Shown: positions 48,230 to 61,437 of the stretch, one piece after another
Numbering within the stretch: the stretch's first letter is position 1
Layout of the letters: each line of letters starts with the position of its first letter
Assembly (NCBI RefSeq): GCF_050947875.1
Contig: NC_134568.1
Coordinates: 196,326,353 to 196,390,352 of the forward strand
From: Dermacentor variabilis
Taxonomy: Eukaryota; Arthropoda; Arachnida; Ixodida; Ixodidae
Length of the DNA stretch: 64,000 bases
Direction: 5' to 3'
Position numbers and translations under genes: made by a program
Notes under the pieces: generated by a model
Database searches by the model: none
What the model was told of the DNA's origin: nothing
Seen by the model: only the letters and a program-made list of their open reading frames with translations

Positions 48230-49492
48230 GTTTCTACTGACAAGGTAACAGAACAAATGAAAGTATAACGCACTTGCAGACTAGGCAATACCTATTATGT
48301 TGAACGCATGCGCAGGAATTCCAACTCCATCTTTGATAGTGGCATGGACGATAGGCTAACACAAGCGATTGGCTAACACAAGCTTTCAATGGCCTCTTGA
48401 TTTTGGAAAACAGCCAGAAGTCACAGGGGGCCATATCAGGAGATTAAGGAGCCTGTTGAACTACAGGAGCCTGGTTTTTCGCCAAGAAAGTCTGAATCAA
48501 GTGCGAGGAATGTGCAGGAGCATTGTCATGATGTATGCGCCAATCTCCTGTTGACCACAACTCCGGTCTCTTGCGCCGCACAGCATCACGTAGGCGACGT
48601 AGGACATCCCTGTTGTACTCGTTGATGATTGTTGATGATTACTTGACACTGTGGTGCGTACTCGGGGTGTACCACACCGCGGGAGTCAAAGAAAGCAGGC
48701 AGCGTCACTTTGACGTTGCTGCGCACTTGGCGGGCCTTCTTTGGTCCTGGTGACGTGGAATGCTTCCACTGTGGCGACTGGCATTTGGTTTCCGGGTCGT
48801 ACCGGGACAACCAAGACTCGCCACCAATGATTATGGTGTTCATGAAGTCGGGGTCACTGTTTGTGGAATCCAGCATGTCCTGTGAGACTTCAACACGAAG
48901 TTGTTTTTGCTCTACCGTGAGCAGCTTCGGCACGAATTTCGCCTAAACTCTCTTTATGGACAAATCTTCGGTCATAATGGAATGTGCAGAAAAAGTGCTG
49001 ATGCCCACCTCTTCTCCGATAGTCACACGACGGTCCCGCATCACCACAGTGTTCACTTCGGCAATTACCTGGTCATTTCGGCATGTTGTGATGGCCGACC
49101 GGAGCGTAGCTCGCTCTCTACCGATGTGCCGCCATCTTTAAACCGGTTATACCACTCCTTAATCTGTGTGCTGCTCATAGCATCGTCACCGAAAGCCGTC
49201 TGAATCTTGCGAATGGTTTCCGCTTGGCTTTCGCCCAGTTTCTGGCAAAATTTGATGCAGTAGCGCTGCCCCAGTCGCTCCGCCATTTTCCTTGCAATAA
49301 AAAACCGACGAGAGCACTGCGCACTACCTCACTCAAATGCTGCGTCCGAGCGACTGACGCAATCGGCAAGCGGGAAAAAATTCGCGCATGCACGCGAAGG
49401 TTCAAGGTCGGCTTATGCAAGCGCTTTTGTTTCGTATCCATAAGGTGTACGAAAAAAAAAATAAGGTCGGATACTTTTCTAACAGACCTCGA
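48230..49492 (-). pseudogene. Mariner transposase pseudogene
   Basis: Minus-strand pieces in order: N-terminal DNA-binding part with RYCIKFCQKLGESQAETIRKIQ and QIKEWYNRFKDG, ending SGRPS (49065-49286); catalytic core with GGESWLSRYDPETK, SPQWKHSTSPGPKKARQVRSN, FFDSRGVVHPEYAP (48586-48933); C-terminus MAPCDFWLFSKIKRPLK (48234-48434). The pieces are in different frames. The first catalytic aspartate (GDESW in the family) is glycine. A terminal repeat-like CGAGGTCTGTTAGAAAAGTATCCGACC lies at 49465-49491 on the minus strand. The 3' terminal repeat was not found. The enzyme would have cut and pasted its own element; this copy is dead. Confidence 0.9.
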
Positions 49493-49535
49493 ACTATTTC
49501 CACAAGGCAATGGAATTCGATAAATAGCACAGGTC

Positions 49536-50360
49536 CTATAGAGTCAACGTACCCTTTTCTGTGCTGCTTTTGCACGCGTCCTTTGTTTTACTATATGGTC
49601 TTGTTTTTGCACACAAGCTGATAAGCTTGTTTAGAGCAGTGACTAGTACGTCAACCTTTCCATGTATTCCTATCTTCTTCAGGTTATGCGATAAGCGGTG
49701 GATGTAAGGAATCATGGCAAATTGTTTTCTCTTTAACAGACCCTGCGCTGGCTGACGTCGAGAAACCAGCCTCTCCTGACTGGGTTGCTCTGAGCAGTGC
49801 TTCAGCGATTGGCACAATCAAATTGTTTGGAAAAGCAGCCTCACTCAACCGCACTACCTGTTGTTGAAAACTGGAAGAAATTAGATGAAGGCAGGACTTC
49901 TTTAGTGCCTTGTTGAAACACTTTTTCGCTATGCCCCTTTTAGTAAGCTTGGAATGAGCAGAACGGTACGATAAAAGAGGCTTATTAGCTCTAGGTTAGT
50001 AACACCAGCAGATGTGATCGTTAGACAATCGTATACTCCTATCTGTTGGCATTTCCAAGGTCACATCAAGGGGACAAAGACATTCACAAAAATGTGCTTG
50101 TAACACTTCCACATTCTTTTTGAAAACAATGAGACGTGCAGTGAAGAAACAAAAGGAAATCATCAACATATCGGAATGCTCTGTAAACTGAGGTTCCCTT
50201 GAACCTCTCTGCCAAGACTGTCTACTTTTGCAAGATACAGGTTGCTGAGGACGGGTGCCACACAAGACCCGGTACATACGCCTTGCTTCTGTAGAAACTG
50301 AACATTATTCCCTTAACAAGCCTTAAAATACCGCTGACATAAAATACCTTTATTACTCTA
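49536..50360 (-). pseudogene. Penelope-like element reverse transcriptase fragment
   Basis: On the minus strand, GSCVAPVLSNLYLAKVD is followed, after frame changes, by FRYVDDFLLF (catalytic YVDD at 50159-50170) and CECLCPLDVTLEMPTDRSIR, then HICWCY. Further down come RSAHSKLTKRGIAKKC and, in another frame, KRKQFAMIPYIHRLSHNLKKIG. This order (RT palm, CWCY, HSK-KRG, IPYxHxLSHNLKKI) is that of Penelope-like retroelements rather than LINEs. The usual GIY-YIG endonuclease was not recognised below 49540. Several frameshifts and an early stop make it inactive. Confidence 0.78.
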
Positions 50361-50559
50361 TTCCTCAATCTGATCTGTTAACCGGAAACAGTTAACAGAT
50401 CAGATATGTTCCGTATATCGATCAGATATGATCAGATATGCAATCAAAAAGGAATATACATTGTTGAATGCAATGCCCAGGCGTAATCGACACAACAATG
50501 CTTCCACGTGCGTCTACAATGTACTTACTGTCTGCTCCTAGCGTACACATTAATTCATA

Positions 50560-50622
50560 CTTATTAATCAGCGCGAAAATAACGGACGACACACTTCCGT
50601 TGTTTTCGCGCTGATTGATAAG
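50560..50622. repeat. Near-perfect hairpin, about 27-nt arms
   Basis: CTTATTAATCAGCGCGAAAATAACGGA mirrored by TCCGTTGTTTTCGCGCTGATTGATAAG with an 8-9-nt loop. It lies just upstream (in minus-strand terms) of the Penelope-like RT fragment and may be part of that element. Confidence 0.9.
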
Positions 50623-50974
50623 TGCGCATCCTTTCCAACTCGCCGATCTTTCTGACTTTCTGTAGACAACAAGTGCAAATCTTAACTAAACAACAGTAAC
50701 CACGATGGTGAAATTTCACGTGCATTGTTCGCCTTTCAGTACAGATGGCCTTTCAACTCAATTTAGCTTTAGGTCTGTCGAGAACAATGCATTTAAATAT
50801 GAGAGAGAGAAATAATAGTAATACATACGCGCGTTAGCTTTGTCTGTTTAGTCACCCCTTATACATCAGTTATTTCGACCTCAATGCTTTTGCTAGGAGG
50901 GGTGCGTCCGGCAAATAACACCCGTATGCACTACTTTTACAGTCAGAAAAGAAAAGGAAGGACAAGCGCAGGCA

Positions 50975-51222
50975 GACCCGCAGTGTTTCCTTAGTGGCTT
51001 TGGCGTTGCTCTGCCAAGCACGATGTCGCGGGATTAAACCTCGGTCGCGGCTGCCACATTTCGATGGGGTTGAAATGCAAAAACACCTGTGTACCATGCA
51101 TTGGGTGCAAGTCAAAGATCCCCAGTGGGTCAAAATTAATCCGGAGTCCCCCACTATGGCATTTCTCGCAATTAGATCGTGGTTTTGGCACGTAAAACCG
51201 CAGGATTTAATTTTTCTTTTTA
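50975..51222 (+). mobile_element. tRNA-derived SINE (Ruka-like)
   Basis: CTTAGTGGCTTTGGCGTTG (A-box side), GCGGGATTAAACC (degenerate B box), TTTCGATGGGGTTGAAATGCAAAAACACC, GGTCAAAATTAATCCGGAGTCCCCCACTATGGC and ATTAGATCGTGGTTTTGGCACGTAAAACC in family order. Ends are approximate; no clear duplication was found. Confidence 0.85.
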
Positions 51223-52142
51223 GGCGGATGCAGCGTCGCAGCAATGGCAAACGATTCTGTTCTAATTCACAAACTTATCAGTAGGCAGAAACTTTTGAAG
51301 AGGCAAGTTCACAATGGGTGCTTATCTTACAGGCGCGCGAGCCAAGGGTGTACCTTCTGGCGTCATTTAGTCATACAACCAGCATCATTGAGTCATAAAA
51401 TGAACAGTGTCCGTGTACACGTAGAATCCCAATATTATTTGCTACATTCATCTTTGCACTCAGGTCGTTTCTGGGGCTGCGACGCAGCTGCTTTAGTTTT
51501 CTTTGATAGTAAATTCCTTATCTTCCTTGTCTGTTCTTGAGCTTAAGTGCACTACCGCGTAAAGGTAAGGTTGGTTATCTGTTATACTAAGATGATCTCG
51601 GTAAAAGAGAGCGAGCTTATCGAGTGCGTTCACGACGCAGAGCGCCGAGAAGGACGGCAGGCATAATATGGGCTCTTATTAACCGACAAGAAGCGACAAG
51701 AAGCGCGGCAGCGGGGTTCTATTTTCGTGGGTGAGGACTTAACGATGGGCACCTATAGCTCGTAGCGAAGTTAGGCAGACGAGGCGATCGGTACAGTGAT
51801 AGCGGCGCTTATTTTGATTTGGCGCTAGCATATAATGGCCCGCCCAGTAGTAGAATCAACAACATACGACGGCGATGCCCTGCAGGAACGACTTTCACGG
51901 TGGCAACAAAGAAAGAAACCTTCGCGAAATATAGAAGTCAGCATTAGTTAGCTACGATTAAAGAAGAGAGAAAACAAGAGACATGTCTACTGGAGGCGTC
52001 AACGATCGTGAGAGTGCGAGTCGAATCTAGCCCAGGAGGGAGCCGCAGCCGAGTTGACACGAGTAGGCAGACAGCCTTCGCGCTAACCGCCAAAAGGTTC
52101 ACACTGGCATACAGGAAATCACGTGCAGCACTTGCGACAAGG
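51223..52142. other. Upstream region of the secreted-peptide gene
   Basis: No coding sequence recognised. The 3' part is more GC-balanced (GAGTTGACACGAGTAGGC, CACGTG at 52120) and leads into the TATA box, so it probably contains promoter elements. Confidence 0.4.
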
Positions 52143-52149
52143 TATAAAA
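52143..52149 (+). promoter_or_regulatory. TATA box of the secreted-peptide gene
   Basis: TATAAAA in AAGGTATAAAAGTGGTCG, 73 bp upstream of the ATG at 52216. A TCATTCTC segment near 52173-52180 is well placed as the start site. Confidence 0.65.
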
Positions 52150-52215
52150 GTGGTCGTGATTTCAGGAACGGGGGTCATTCTCTGCCGCCACGTACCAGCG
52201 ATCCTCCTAGTCAAC

Positions 52216-52227
52216 ATGAAGGTACTG
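52216..52227 (+). CDS. Secreted His/Tyr/Gly-rich peptide, exon 1 (four codons)
   Basis: ATG-AAG-GTA-CTG followed by a strong donor GTGAGT at 52228. The context CAACATGA fits an arthropod start. The exon lies about 45 bp downstream of the expected transcription start from the TATA box at 52143. It ends in phase 0 and joins without shift to the exon at 60093, giving the start MKVLIVACTIVQFVSLVLA, a textbook signal peptide. A start codon plus a few codons split from the rest of the signal peptide by a long intron is common in arthropod cuticle and secreted-peptide genes. The pairing is inferred; transcript data are needed to confirm it. Confidence 0.7.
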
Positions 52228-53025
52228 GTGAGTAGCGCAGGTCACCTGCGGAATCGCTTGTCACTGGATATCTTGCTCATCGGACGATGTTTGTTCGGTT
52301 GTTTGAACGTTCGGATTTCCCTAAAAATTATTTTCTCTTTCTCATGTTGTATTAGAGGCATTGACATTATTCACCATCGTTTCAAGATCTCTCACGCAAA
52401 TAATTCATGACGCTTATATTTTAGCGTGATAGAGACAGTACACAAAGTTTAAGCACGACATGCTCCATGGTAAAGCGCGCTGCTTATGGTACTGAAGGAT
52501 GCGGACGCACGCAACACGTGAGCTCAAAGAAGGCCCGGACGAAGCGAAGCGCGAAATAACAACTGTTTTTCCGTACCCAATATGTGTTTCCTTCTATGAC
52601 ATGACAGTGAACACGCATCACCTCTCTATATACACAGGTACGCGATTTTCCACGTGCAGTGTTGAGGTAGTCGATTTCTTTTTCGTCAGTGCAATTGATA
52701 GAGCGCTTGCACACTATCGCCTTAATGGATTTCAAACAATTCCATTATCTGCCGCTCGGTTATATTTTTCACCTGAGCAATAATTTTCGTGCAGCAGGAC
52801 TATGGCTCGCATGTAATGTATACATGCAGCACAATGGGTGGCAAGACTACCTCGGTGTGCTATCTGTACACTCGGGTAACACAAAAGCTATAGGAGCGTT
52901 TAAAATCTATCGAGCCAATAAGTGTACAAGCGCACTGTCAAATGCGCAGACAAAAAGTGCAATCAACTGCTTAGTCACCGCGAACGCCTAAAGTAGGAGA
53001 TCGGACACCTGTACGGATAGAGGTG

Positions 53026-53028
<3 letters not shown>

Positions 53029-53106
<78 letters not shown>
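53029..53106. repeat. (TA)n microsatellite
   Basis: About 39 TA units, inside the long intron of the secreted-peptide gene. Confidence 0.97.
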
Positions 53107-53109
<3 letters not shown>

Positions 53110-53647
53110 GATTCACAAATTTAACACTGTCTCGTCTGGAATAAATGAAAACAAAGGAAAACTAACCTGTCTAACTTTAGATTGAGCACAAATATACACT
53201 TCCGACACAGTGTACACACATGATTTCAGCGCTTTTTCCTGTCTCTTATTTTACATGTGGCTTTTTTGACGTATGTCGCTGTGGCTCGAAGCTTTACGCT
53301 TAACATATTAATTTTTAGATAATTCGAGGTTCCACTTAGAGATGCCATGTGCTAAACATCACGCCTTTGTATCTGCATGTGTAAGTCATTTTGTTTTCAC
53401 TACACATAACCATTGTAACCGCTGGCACTTACTTGAGAGTCATGTTTGTATGTATTGTATCGTGAACACATCTGCATTTCATTTTTTGTATATTCCAATA
53501 TGCGTGTCATGGATAATCATTTATAATGCGCAATGATAATGATTTATGATGCACAGTGTATGGTCTAGTCAGTGTAGATAGCGCGCCCTCTGCTCGTGAT
53601 ACGGTGCCTTTAAAGCTGTGTATGTGTTGTACATGCGTTACTGTACT

Positions 53648-53675
53648 CTGACGAAGGCTGGTCCACCAGCCGAAA
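53648..53675 (+). ncRNA. Hammerhead-ribozyme-like core, Penelope-associated type
   Basis: CTGACGA (53648-53654) matches the CUGANGA core. GGCTGG/CCAGCC (53656-53661 and 53666-53671) form a perfect 6-bp helix II with a TCCA loop. GAAA (53672-53675) completes the core, followed by ACGTT. Hammerheads of this layout are known from Penelope-like retroelements. One extra A (53655) lies between core and helix II compared with the classical motif, and helices I and III are not convincing here, so self-cleavage is uncertain. A more decayed relative (GAAGAAGGCCGGACCCCGGTATGCCGAA) follows at about 53869-53896, beyond a (TA)n tract. Confidence 0.5.
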
Positions 53676-53723
53676 ACGTTAAGTAAAAGAAGTCTTCCAA
53701 AAAGTTCGTCGTCTCTTTCCTGC

Positions 53724-55254
<1,531 letters not shown>

Positions 55255-55257
55255 GCT

Positions 55258-55400
55258 GTAAGAACGCCGTATAGTGGAGGGCTTCGGATTAACTTCTAGC
55301 ACTTGTAAATACTCAATTTGTACGGTAATTTCAATGGAGGAAAGGTTTTTGTGTGCCGCTCTTATTGGAATGCAGTCTCCGTGGCCGCGAATGCCAAAGA
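55258..55400 (-). mobile_element. SINE body fragment, degraded
   Basis: GTATAGTGGAGGGCTTCGGATTAACTTCTAG... resembles the inverse complement of the SINE body (TAGTGGGGGACTCCGGATTAATTTCGAC at 61495). The remainder to GCCGCGAATGC is weakly similar. No duplication found. Confidence 0.45.
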
Positions 55401-57173
55401 ATGTGTTGCCTAAATGATGGCGACAGAACGCACTTTTTGGGCAGGCAAGAAGAGGCAACGCAGAGCGGTATACCAGACACGGCGCAGTCTTTCCTCGCAT
55501 CTCACGCGGTGCTTCTCAGGGACGAACACGTCCAGCGACCGCCCTTGGCTACCACATAGCTTTGAAGACGCTTGCAAAGAAACGTGTCGTGTCACATGCT
55601 TCGTCAAAACGCCGCGTTTCATGGCTCTGCAGGAGAAGCAATTACCCGACCTTCACGACCCTCAGCCGGTAAACACAAGTGCTCTGAACCTCCGCAGTTG
55701 ACGAGTGTCTACTACAGAGTTGTGTCGGGGCACCGCGGCCGTATACGAAAGCTACTCTTGCAGGCTTGTTTCTCTGTTCGTTATTGCTGTTACAAGAAAG
55801 CAGCAAAAACAGCAAGACTGCGTCTGGGCGCCTCTGCGAATGTTTTGCATAATGGACACAACCCAAAACACGTACATCTAACAGCGCGTAATAATGCACT
55901 CGCTGTATCGCTGTCGTTGCTCCGCGCTTTAAAGGAAAACACATGTTCTTTCTATCTTTCTTGTACTATAACTGATGACGCTCCGCCACCATTTTTGTAG
56001 GTCATGCAGTGACCACAAAGGCTTGATTGATACCGCTGCGCGAGTTACGGAGGTAGCGTGGTCGAAGGATTAAGGTAATTAACGTTCTAGTAATTGACAA
56101 CGGAAGGTCCCTAAAGGTCCCTCACACTGTTATAGCTGCGAAAATGCCTAAGTAATTCAAACATCTTACGCCAAACTGCACAATGGAAAGTAGTTTCACA
56201 AGTAATAATAGTAATGCCTTTGGAACAAACGTGAATCGCATCATATATACCGCGACCGGCCAGGTTTTTATAATGCACCTTGGAAACTTGCTGTCATTCA
56301 CTGATTCTAAGGCACAACTGAGATCTCCGCATATTAAAATATGCTGGGCTGCCCTCGCTGCGTTTATGCAAGTGAATGGCAAAAAAGGCGCTGTGACCAA
56401 AGCTATATGCTTTCAATCGTTGGCTTTCCGGTCTTACCCCAGCCGGTTCGCCCAATTACGCAAATAGTCCTCGGTCGGAGCGCTCAAAGAAACACTTAGC
56501 AAGCATAATTAACCATCCTCAGAAAAGCAAGACCGCTAAAGTTTGAATGAATCTTCACATCTCATAAATATATATGGCGTGCCCACAGGACGCCGCACTT
56601 TCCGCAGAAAACAATAGCACGAGTCATACGCTTCAACCAAAATGCCGCGCGAAGAAACCAAACTAAGGATAGGTTGAGATCTCCGTTGCTCAGAACTCGT
56701 TCAACAGCAAAGCGTCGTAGTTACTAAATGAAAAGTTCTCTTTACGGCAACCATTAACGGGATCCCAATTTTAGCCGGCGCGAAAGCGCGAAGCGCCGAT
56801 ATGCATGAACGGCTGAATAAAGAGGCGAAGCGGGAGCACCAGGTGCACAGGCAGTCTCGGCACACAGCCGGTGCCGAGTCGCTCGGACGAAAGTTTCCTC
56901 ACGGGTCTATGGAACTCAAAGTGGAGCATCCAGGCGCCATGCGTTTGAGTGCGTGTGTGTTAGCGCGGACACGCGCAGTTTTGTTTAGAGAGCGCTTTCC
57001 TGCTATGCGCAAGCCATCGAATAGAAAGCGCGGTGTTTGCTGCATGCATTTCCTCGGCCGTAAACGGGAGCCAAAGTGCTAACGACTCACGCATGCAAGG
57101 CCTAGTTGAAAACGTTTTGTCGTTTTATTTTTTTCATGAGAAAAAAAATAAACATTAAGAAGCATCACGTGAT
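55401..57173. other. Intronic; no gene recognised
   Basis: ORFs up to 142 codons (55572-56000) show no domain. Composition is mixed. A purine-rich, slightly GC-richer block lies around 56770-57080. Confidence 0.4.
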
Positions 57174-57424
57174 GTATAAAAATAATAATGAAATTTCGGG
57201 GTTTTATGTGCCAAAGCCGCAATCTGAATATAAGGCGCGCCGTAGTCGGTTGCTCTGGAAGAATTTTGACCGCTTGGGGTTCTTTTAACGTGCACCAGAT
57301 GCACTGTACACGATCGTTTTTGCGTTCCGCCCCATCGGAAAGCGCCTGCCGTCGCCGGGATCAAACCCGCGACCTCAAGCTCAGTAGCACAACATCATAA
57401 TCAGTGGGCTACCGCGGCGCGCGG
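57174..57424 (-). mobile_element. tRNA-derived SINE (Ruka-like)
   Basis: Minus-strand head with CGCGGTAGCCCACTGATTATG and B box GGTTTGATCC, body ending GCGGCTTTGGCACATAAAACCCCGAAATTTC. Flanks TCACGTGAT (57165-57173) and TCATGTGAT (57425-57433) look like a 9-bp duplication with one mismatch. Confidence 0.88.
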
Positions 57425-57949
57425 TCATGTGATTCTCGTGGTGCCAAGTGCGTACAGTGCCTAATCAGCTTATCAAGGACTGAATATTACTTGAAGCGCT
57501 GTTTTATGGCTAGAAAAAGAAAATACGCCAGCAATTAGCTGCGAAAACACAAAGGACGCGCACTACCGTAAAGGAAAAATGGGAAAGGTTAAGACAAGAA
57601 GACAAGGCAGACCTCATTCACGCAAGTGTTCACTCCGGTTTTCCCCGCTATCTCAGGGGAAGTTACTGCACAGGTTGACTTCAAGAAGCACAGCGGCGCA
57701 GTTGTAGCTTTGGGCACAATTAATGCACGAGGACACAGGGTCGATGTCTACGTGCTGTGTGTCGGTGACAATGAAGTGCCACTGACGCACGCACCCTCTC
57801 ATAATCTGTTCCCGGTACGTTACGCTTATGCGGTAGAATAAGGGCACACTGTCGTTCGATGATATAGGTACAGGTCGAGGGAGAAAAGACGTCCAGAAGT
57901 TGACACCACGCAGCGCTTACTTTCAACAAATATTGTTGCGCGCAAAGTG

Positions 57950-58284
57950 CCTCTAGTGGCCAGTCGTGCAGCAATTTTGCGCGTAATTCATGGGCTTCTT
58001 TCACGCTCGGGAATACACTTTTGCGTAGCACGTGTTGAGCAACAGAAAGCTATATCGGGAGCTTTTTCATGCTGCTCTAGAATTTTATCATTGACACTTT
58101 TCATGTAACCTTAATATTTCAGAAGCTTATTAATTAATTAAGACTAATTAGGTAATATGGCGGAATGCAAAAAATAACCTGAGCATCTGCAAGTGACGGC
58201 AAACAACATTACCTTGGTTCTGTCCAGCTACGTGACATTTGCATATGTTTAAATCTTGGTGCATGATAGTTGGGACATCCTGTA
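57950..58284. mobile_element. Right arm of a mariner-like foldback element
   Basis: GGGCTTCTTTCACGCTCGGGAATACACTTTTGCGTAGCACGTGTTGAGCAACAGAAAGC and CAGCTACGTGACATTTGCATATGTTTAAATC match the right arm of 15372-16941 (16655-16915). It ends GGGACATCCTGTA at 58284, followed by TA. No left arm is seen, so the copy is truncated. Confidence 0.75.
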
Positions 58285-59436
58285 TATGCTATCTGTGGAA
58301 CGTTAATGGTCTTCCACAAATGGACGTCGGATCTCAGACTATCTGATGAGTGTTTCTCTGCCTCTTTCTCTATGTCAAATGACTAGAATTGAACTTTGGG
58401 CACCGAGGTATTCTCAGATTTTTCTCAACTAACTCACCCCCATACGGCGTCGTATAAGTATACTGCTGGGTAAGACCCAAAACATCGAATATATTTCATT
58501 GGCGGACCTTAACACTTACTGCAATATTTTTGTTTGCAGTCTTGATGTCTCTATATTATATCACGATTCTCTTTCTATTACCTGCTGTTCAGAATATATA
58601 TACATATGTTGTGAAAAAACGGTTTGGCCGCAGGTCTTCCTTTTATTTCAGCAAGTGAGCCGCCCACTATTACGGCCTCGAGTGGTGTTGATGAGTATGT
58701 ACTGATGAGGAAGGTGAAATGCGCACGCAGCACTCACACTGATGTCCCCCGCGCGCTGAAGCGGGCAGCCCGGCCGCAACTTAGACTGGCGAGAAACGCC
58801 GAACAAACGGTTTGAGACGCGAAACGTCAACAATCTCGGAACCACGGCAACGATGGTAAGAAGGCATTTCAACGGGAGCGACATGGTTGTTTACGGGGGA
58901 GGTTTGTTCTGTATGGTCTGGGGTCCTAGAAGAAGCGAAAGGAACTTCTCGCACAAGGCACAGGGCGTTCTAATACAGCAACGGCAGCGTATGTCGCGGC
59001 CGCGCGGGCCCTACCTTGAAAGCGATCTGCGATGCAGACAGCGTGCAACGAGTGTTGATAGCTTCGTGTGCGCTGTGTTCTCGCCGCTTAGTTCGCGTTG
59101 AAGCGAGAGGCAGCACGGAGGTCAATTCGCTCGCTGCTGCTGCCGTGCTTCCCCACTCCAGCGTTTCGACAGTGGGTGTGCGCGGTCATCCAACGAGATG
59201 TGTTCACGTTTCCTTGTGCGTGCGTGACACGATGCTTGTCAATTTAGTTAGTAAGCGAACGCTTGCAAGTTTATACGGCCCATAAAACCACTATCCTTAC
59301 TACTAATGTTCTATCGCTATTCATGCTTCGCCTAGCGGGCGAAACTGCGAATTTTCTTGCGACTTGTTCTTCCAAATAAACATGACGGCGGTAGTTAGGA
59401 CAGGTGTCTAAAAGAGTATACGAAGAGCCCTGCACA
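58285..59436. other. Intronic; no gene recognised
   Basis: Parts at 58620-59330 are GC-richer with ORFs in several frames but no recognised domain. They may belong to an LTR element that I cannot identify. Confidence 0.35.
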
Positions 59437-59689
59437 AGAACCCGCCATGGTGGGGGGGGGGGGGGGGTGAATGGCGTTGCGCTGCCGATGCCCGAGGACA
59501 CGGGATCAAATTATGGTCATGGCGGCCGCGTTTCGATGGGGGCGTAATGCAAAAACACCCCTGTACCGTGCACTGGGTGCAGTTTAATGAACGCCAGGGG
59601 TCAAAATTAATCCGGAGTCCCACTACGGCGTGCTTCATTATCATATCGTGGTTTCGCCACGTCAAACTGCAGTAATAAATTTAAATTAT
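59437..59689 (+). mobile_element. tRNA-derived SINE (Ruka-like) with a G16 run in the head
   Basis: Family body TTTCGATGGGGGCGTAATGCAAAAACACC, CAAAATTAATCCGGAGTCCC and TCATATCGTGGTTTCGCCACGTCAAAC. It is flanked by a perfect 9-bp duplication CCCTGCACA (59428-59436 and 59690-59698). In the head, where GGTTGCTTAGTGG is expected, there is a run of 16 G (59452-59467). Confidence 0.92.
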
Positions 59690-60092
59690 CCCTGCACAGT
59701 TGTCGCTTTACGATAAAACCACAGTGGTGGCAGAGGGGATATGACGTTCTGCCAAGCTGTCAAAATTTACTCGCAGCACTCAACTATACTTTATGGCGTG
59801 CCCTATAGCTCTTGCGTTGCGAGAGAATCTTATTGTCAAACTAGCGCTAGCGTCGATAAATCGAATCGCGCTTAACACCGCACTGTCAGAAGCGCAACGT
59901 TTTTCAGTTATGACGCAACAACGGAGTGAAAGTCGACGTCTCGTGGTGCTTAGTGTCACTGCCGCTTTCTTAGTTGTAAGAGGCGAATCATCGGGCGTCG
60001 GCTCAAGAAAGCTGCTCTACTCATTCTTAACAATCGACCGACGTCTGTACTTCTTTATTGATGAGAACGTATTTTTTTCCCTCTCTCTTCAG

Positions 60093-60330
60093 ATCGTTGC
60101 GTGCACCATTGTCCAATTCGTTAGCTTGGTTCTCGCTGGAGGCTATCATGACTACGGCTACGACGACCACGGCTACTACAGTGGTCATGACCACTACAGT
60201 TATTATAAGGAGATACCCGGACCTTCTTTCCTTATCAAAACCGTTCATCACGTGAGCAAGCTACATCATGGAGGACATTTGCACGGAAATGCCTGGTGAT
60301 ATTTCGTACCTGCGGGAAAGGTATGACCAG
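60093..60330 (+). CDS. Secreted His/Tyr/Gly-rich peptide, exon 2 with stop
   Basis: The acceptor TTTTTTTCCCTCTCTCTTCAG ends at 60092. The exon encodes 68 codons: the rest of the signal peptide (IVACTIVQFVSLVLA), then a mature chain of about 53 residues with 10 His, 8 Tyr and 9 Gly. Its first half is YHDYGYDDHGYYSGHDHYSYY, its middle PGPSFLIKTVHHVSKLHH, its end GGHLHGNAW. The stop TGA is at 60297-60299. A strong donor CCAG|GTAAGC at 60331 follows 31 nt later, so the 3' UTR probably continues in another exon, close enough to avoid nonsense-mediated decay. Such peptides in arthropods are cuticular, antimicrobial or metal-binding; the sequence cannot decide between them. There are no cysteines in the mature part. 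Confidence 0.82.
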
Positions 60331-61437
60331 GTAAGCGTGCACACCCGTCATAAGTGAACATCATGAAAAGGCATTCCTATAATTTGCAAGTATGCACTAT
60401 TTTCGTTTTCCGAGAACCTTGTTAAACTGTGGGTTTAGGGCTTCATCATTGCTAAACACAAAAAGAGAAGATTCGAACCATGGATTACCAAAGGCATCTT
60501 ACATTTCTCCCAACGTGTCAGTATGGACTGCGGCGCTTCAGATTGCGTCAGACGGCGATCCTCGTGCAGCTGCTCTTTTTATTAAAAGAGAAATTTCAAG
60601 CATAAATCTAAATCAGTAATAAACATCAAGTTCGTCGTAACATTGATCCAGCTGCAAAAAACTATTTTGAAAAGTTTTGGCGACCATTTATGCCAAGTGG
60701 AGCCGATAGCAGTATTTCTGTAATAATGACAATGACCAATCTACTAATGACCCTCATACAAGTACATCCGCTTTCTACGCATACTTTCAATATGTCATCG
60801 CTCAGAATTATTTCAGACTTCATCAGTTCAACTACAACGTAGCATATTCAGTTAACGATCTCCCTATGCCACTTCAATTTATTGTCAACTTGGTGTTAAA
60901 ACTCAGAACTTAAAATACTAGTGGTCTGGGTGATATTTGTAATAACTGTCTTGTTCTTTACTGGCTTTGTACAAGCCGTGCTAAAATGTCACCTTTATGC
61001 AAGCCCGGAACAAAAAAATGTTTGCCTCCTTTTCTTTTCACGTATTTTCTTGAATAATTCTTTAACGCTAAAGGTACTTGAATTTAGCTACATTTAATTC
61101 TAATCACACATAATTTGTCTTACTACGTTCAAGCATATTCATGTACAATGTAGAATAAAGCCCCAAAAGAACTTGGCTACCTAAAACGCATTCTTCGTGT
61201 AGCTGCTCAGAAGAAACTACACACTGCTCACATACAAAACTCTCAAGGTTGAGTCTTTGGAGAAGAAAGGTTTTGCGTTTTATCTATCGCAAATAGGGCT
61301 GGGTTCTTTTCACTTTCTTCAAACATTAGTAGACTGAGCCTAACCTCCCTTTGAACTCGTCATCACGCTGAATGCTTAAAGTTTATGCATACACTTAAAA
61401 GGAACTGGCTTGTGCAAGTGCCATTGACTGCGTAGTG

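Noticed and set aside
58702..58725. Second hammerhead-like CTGATGA...GAAA
   Set aside because: The bases between the two core parts cannot form a helix II.
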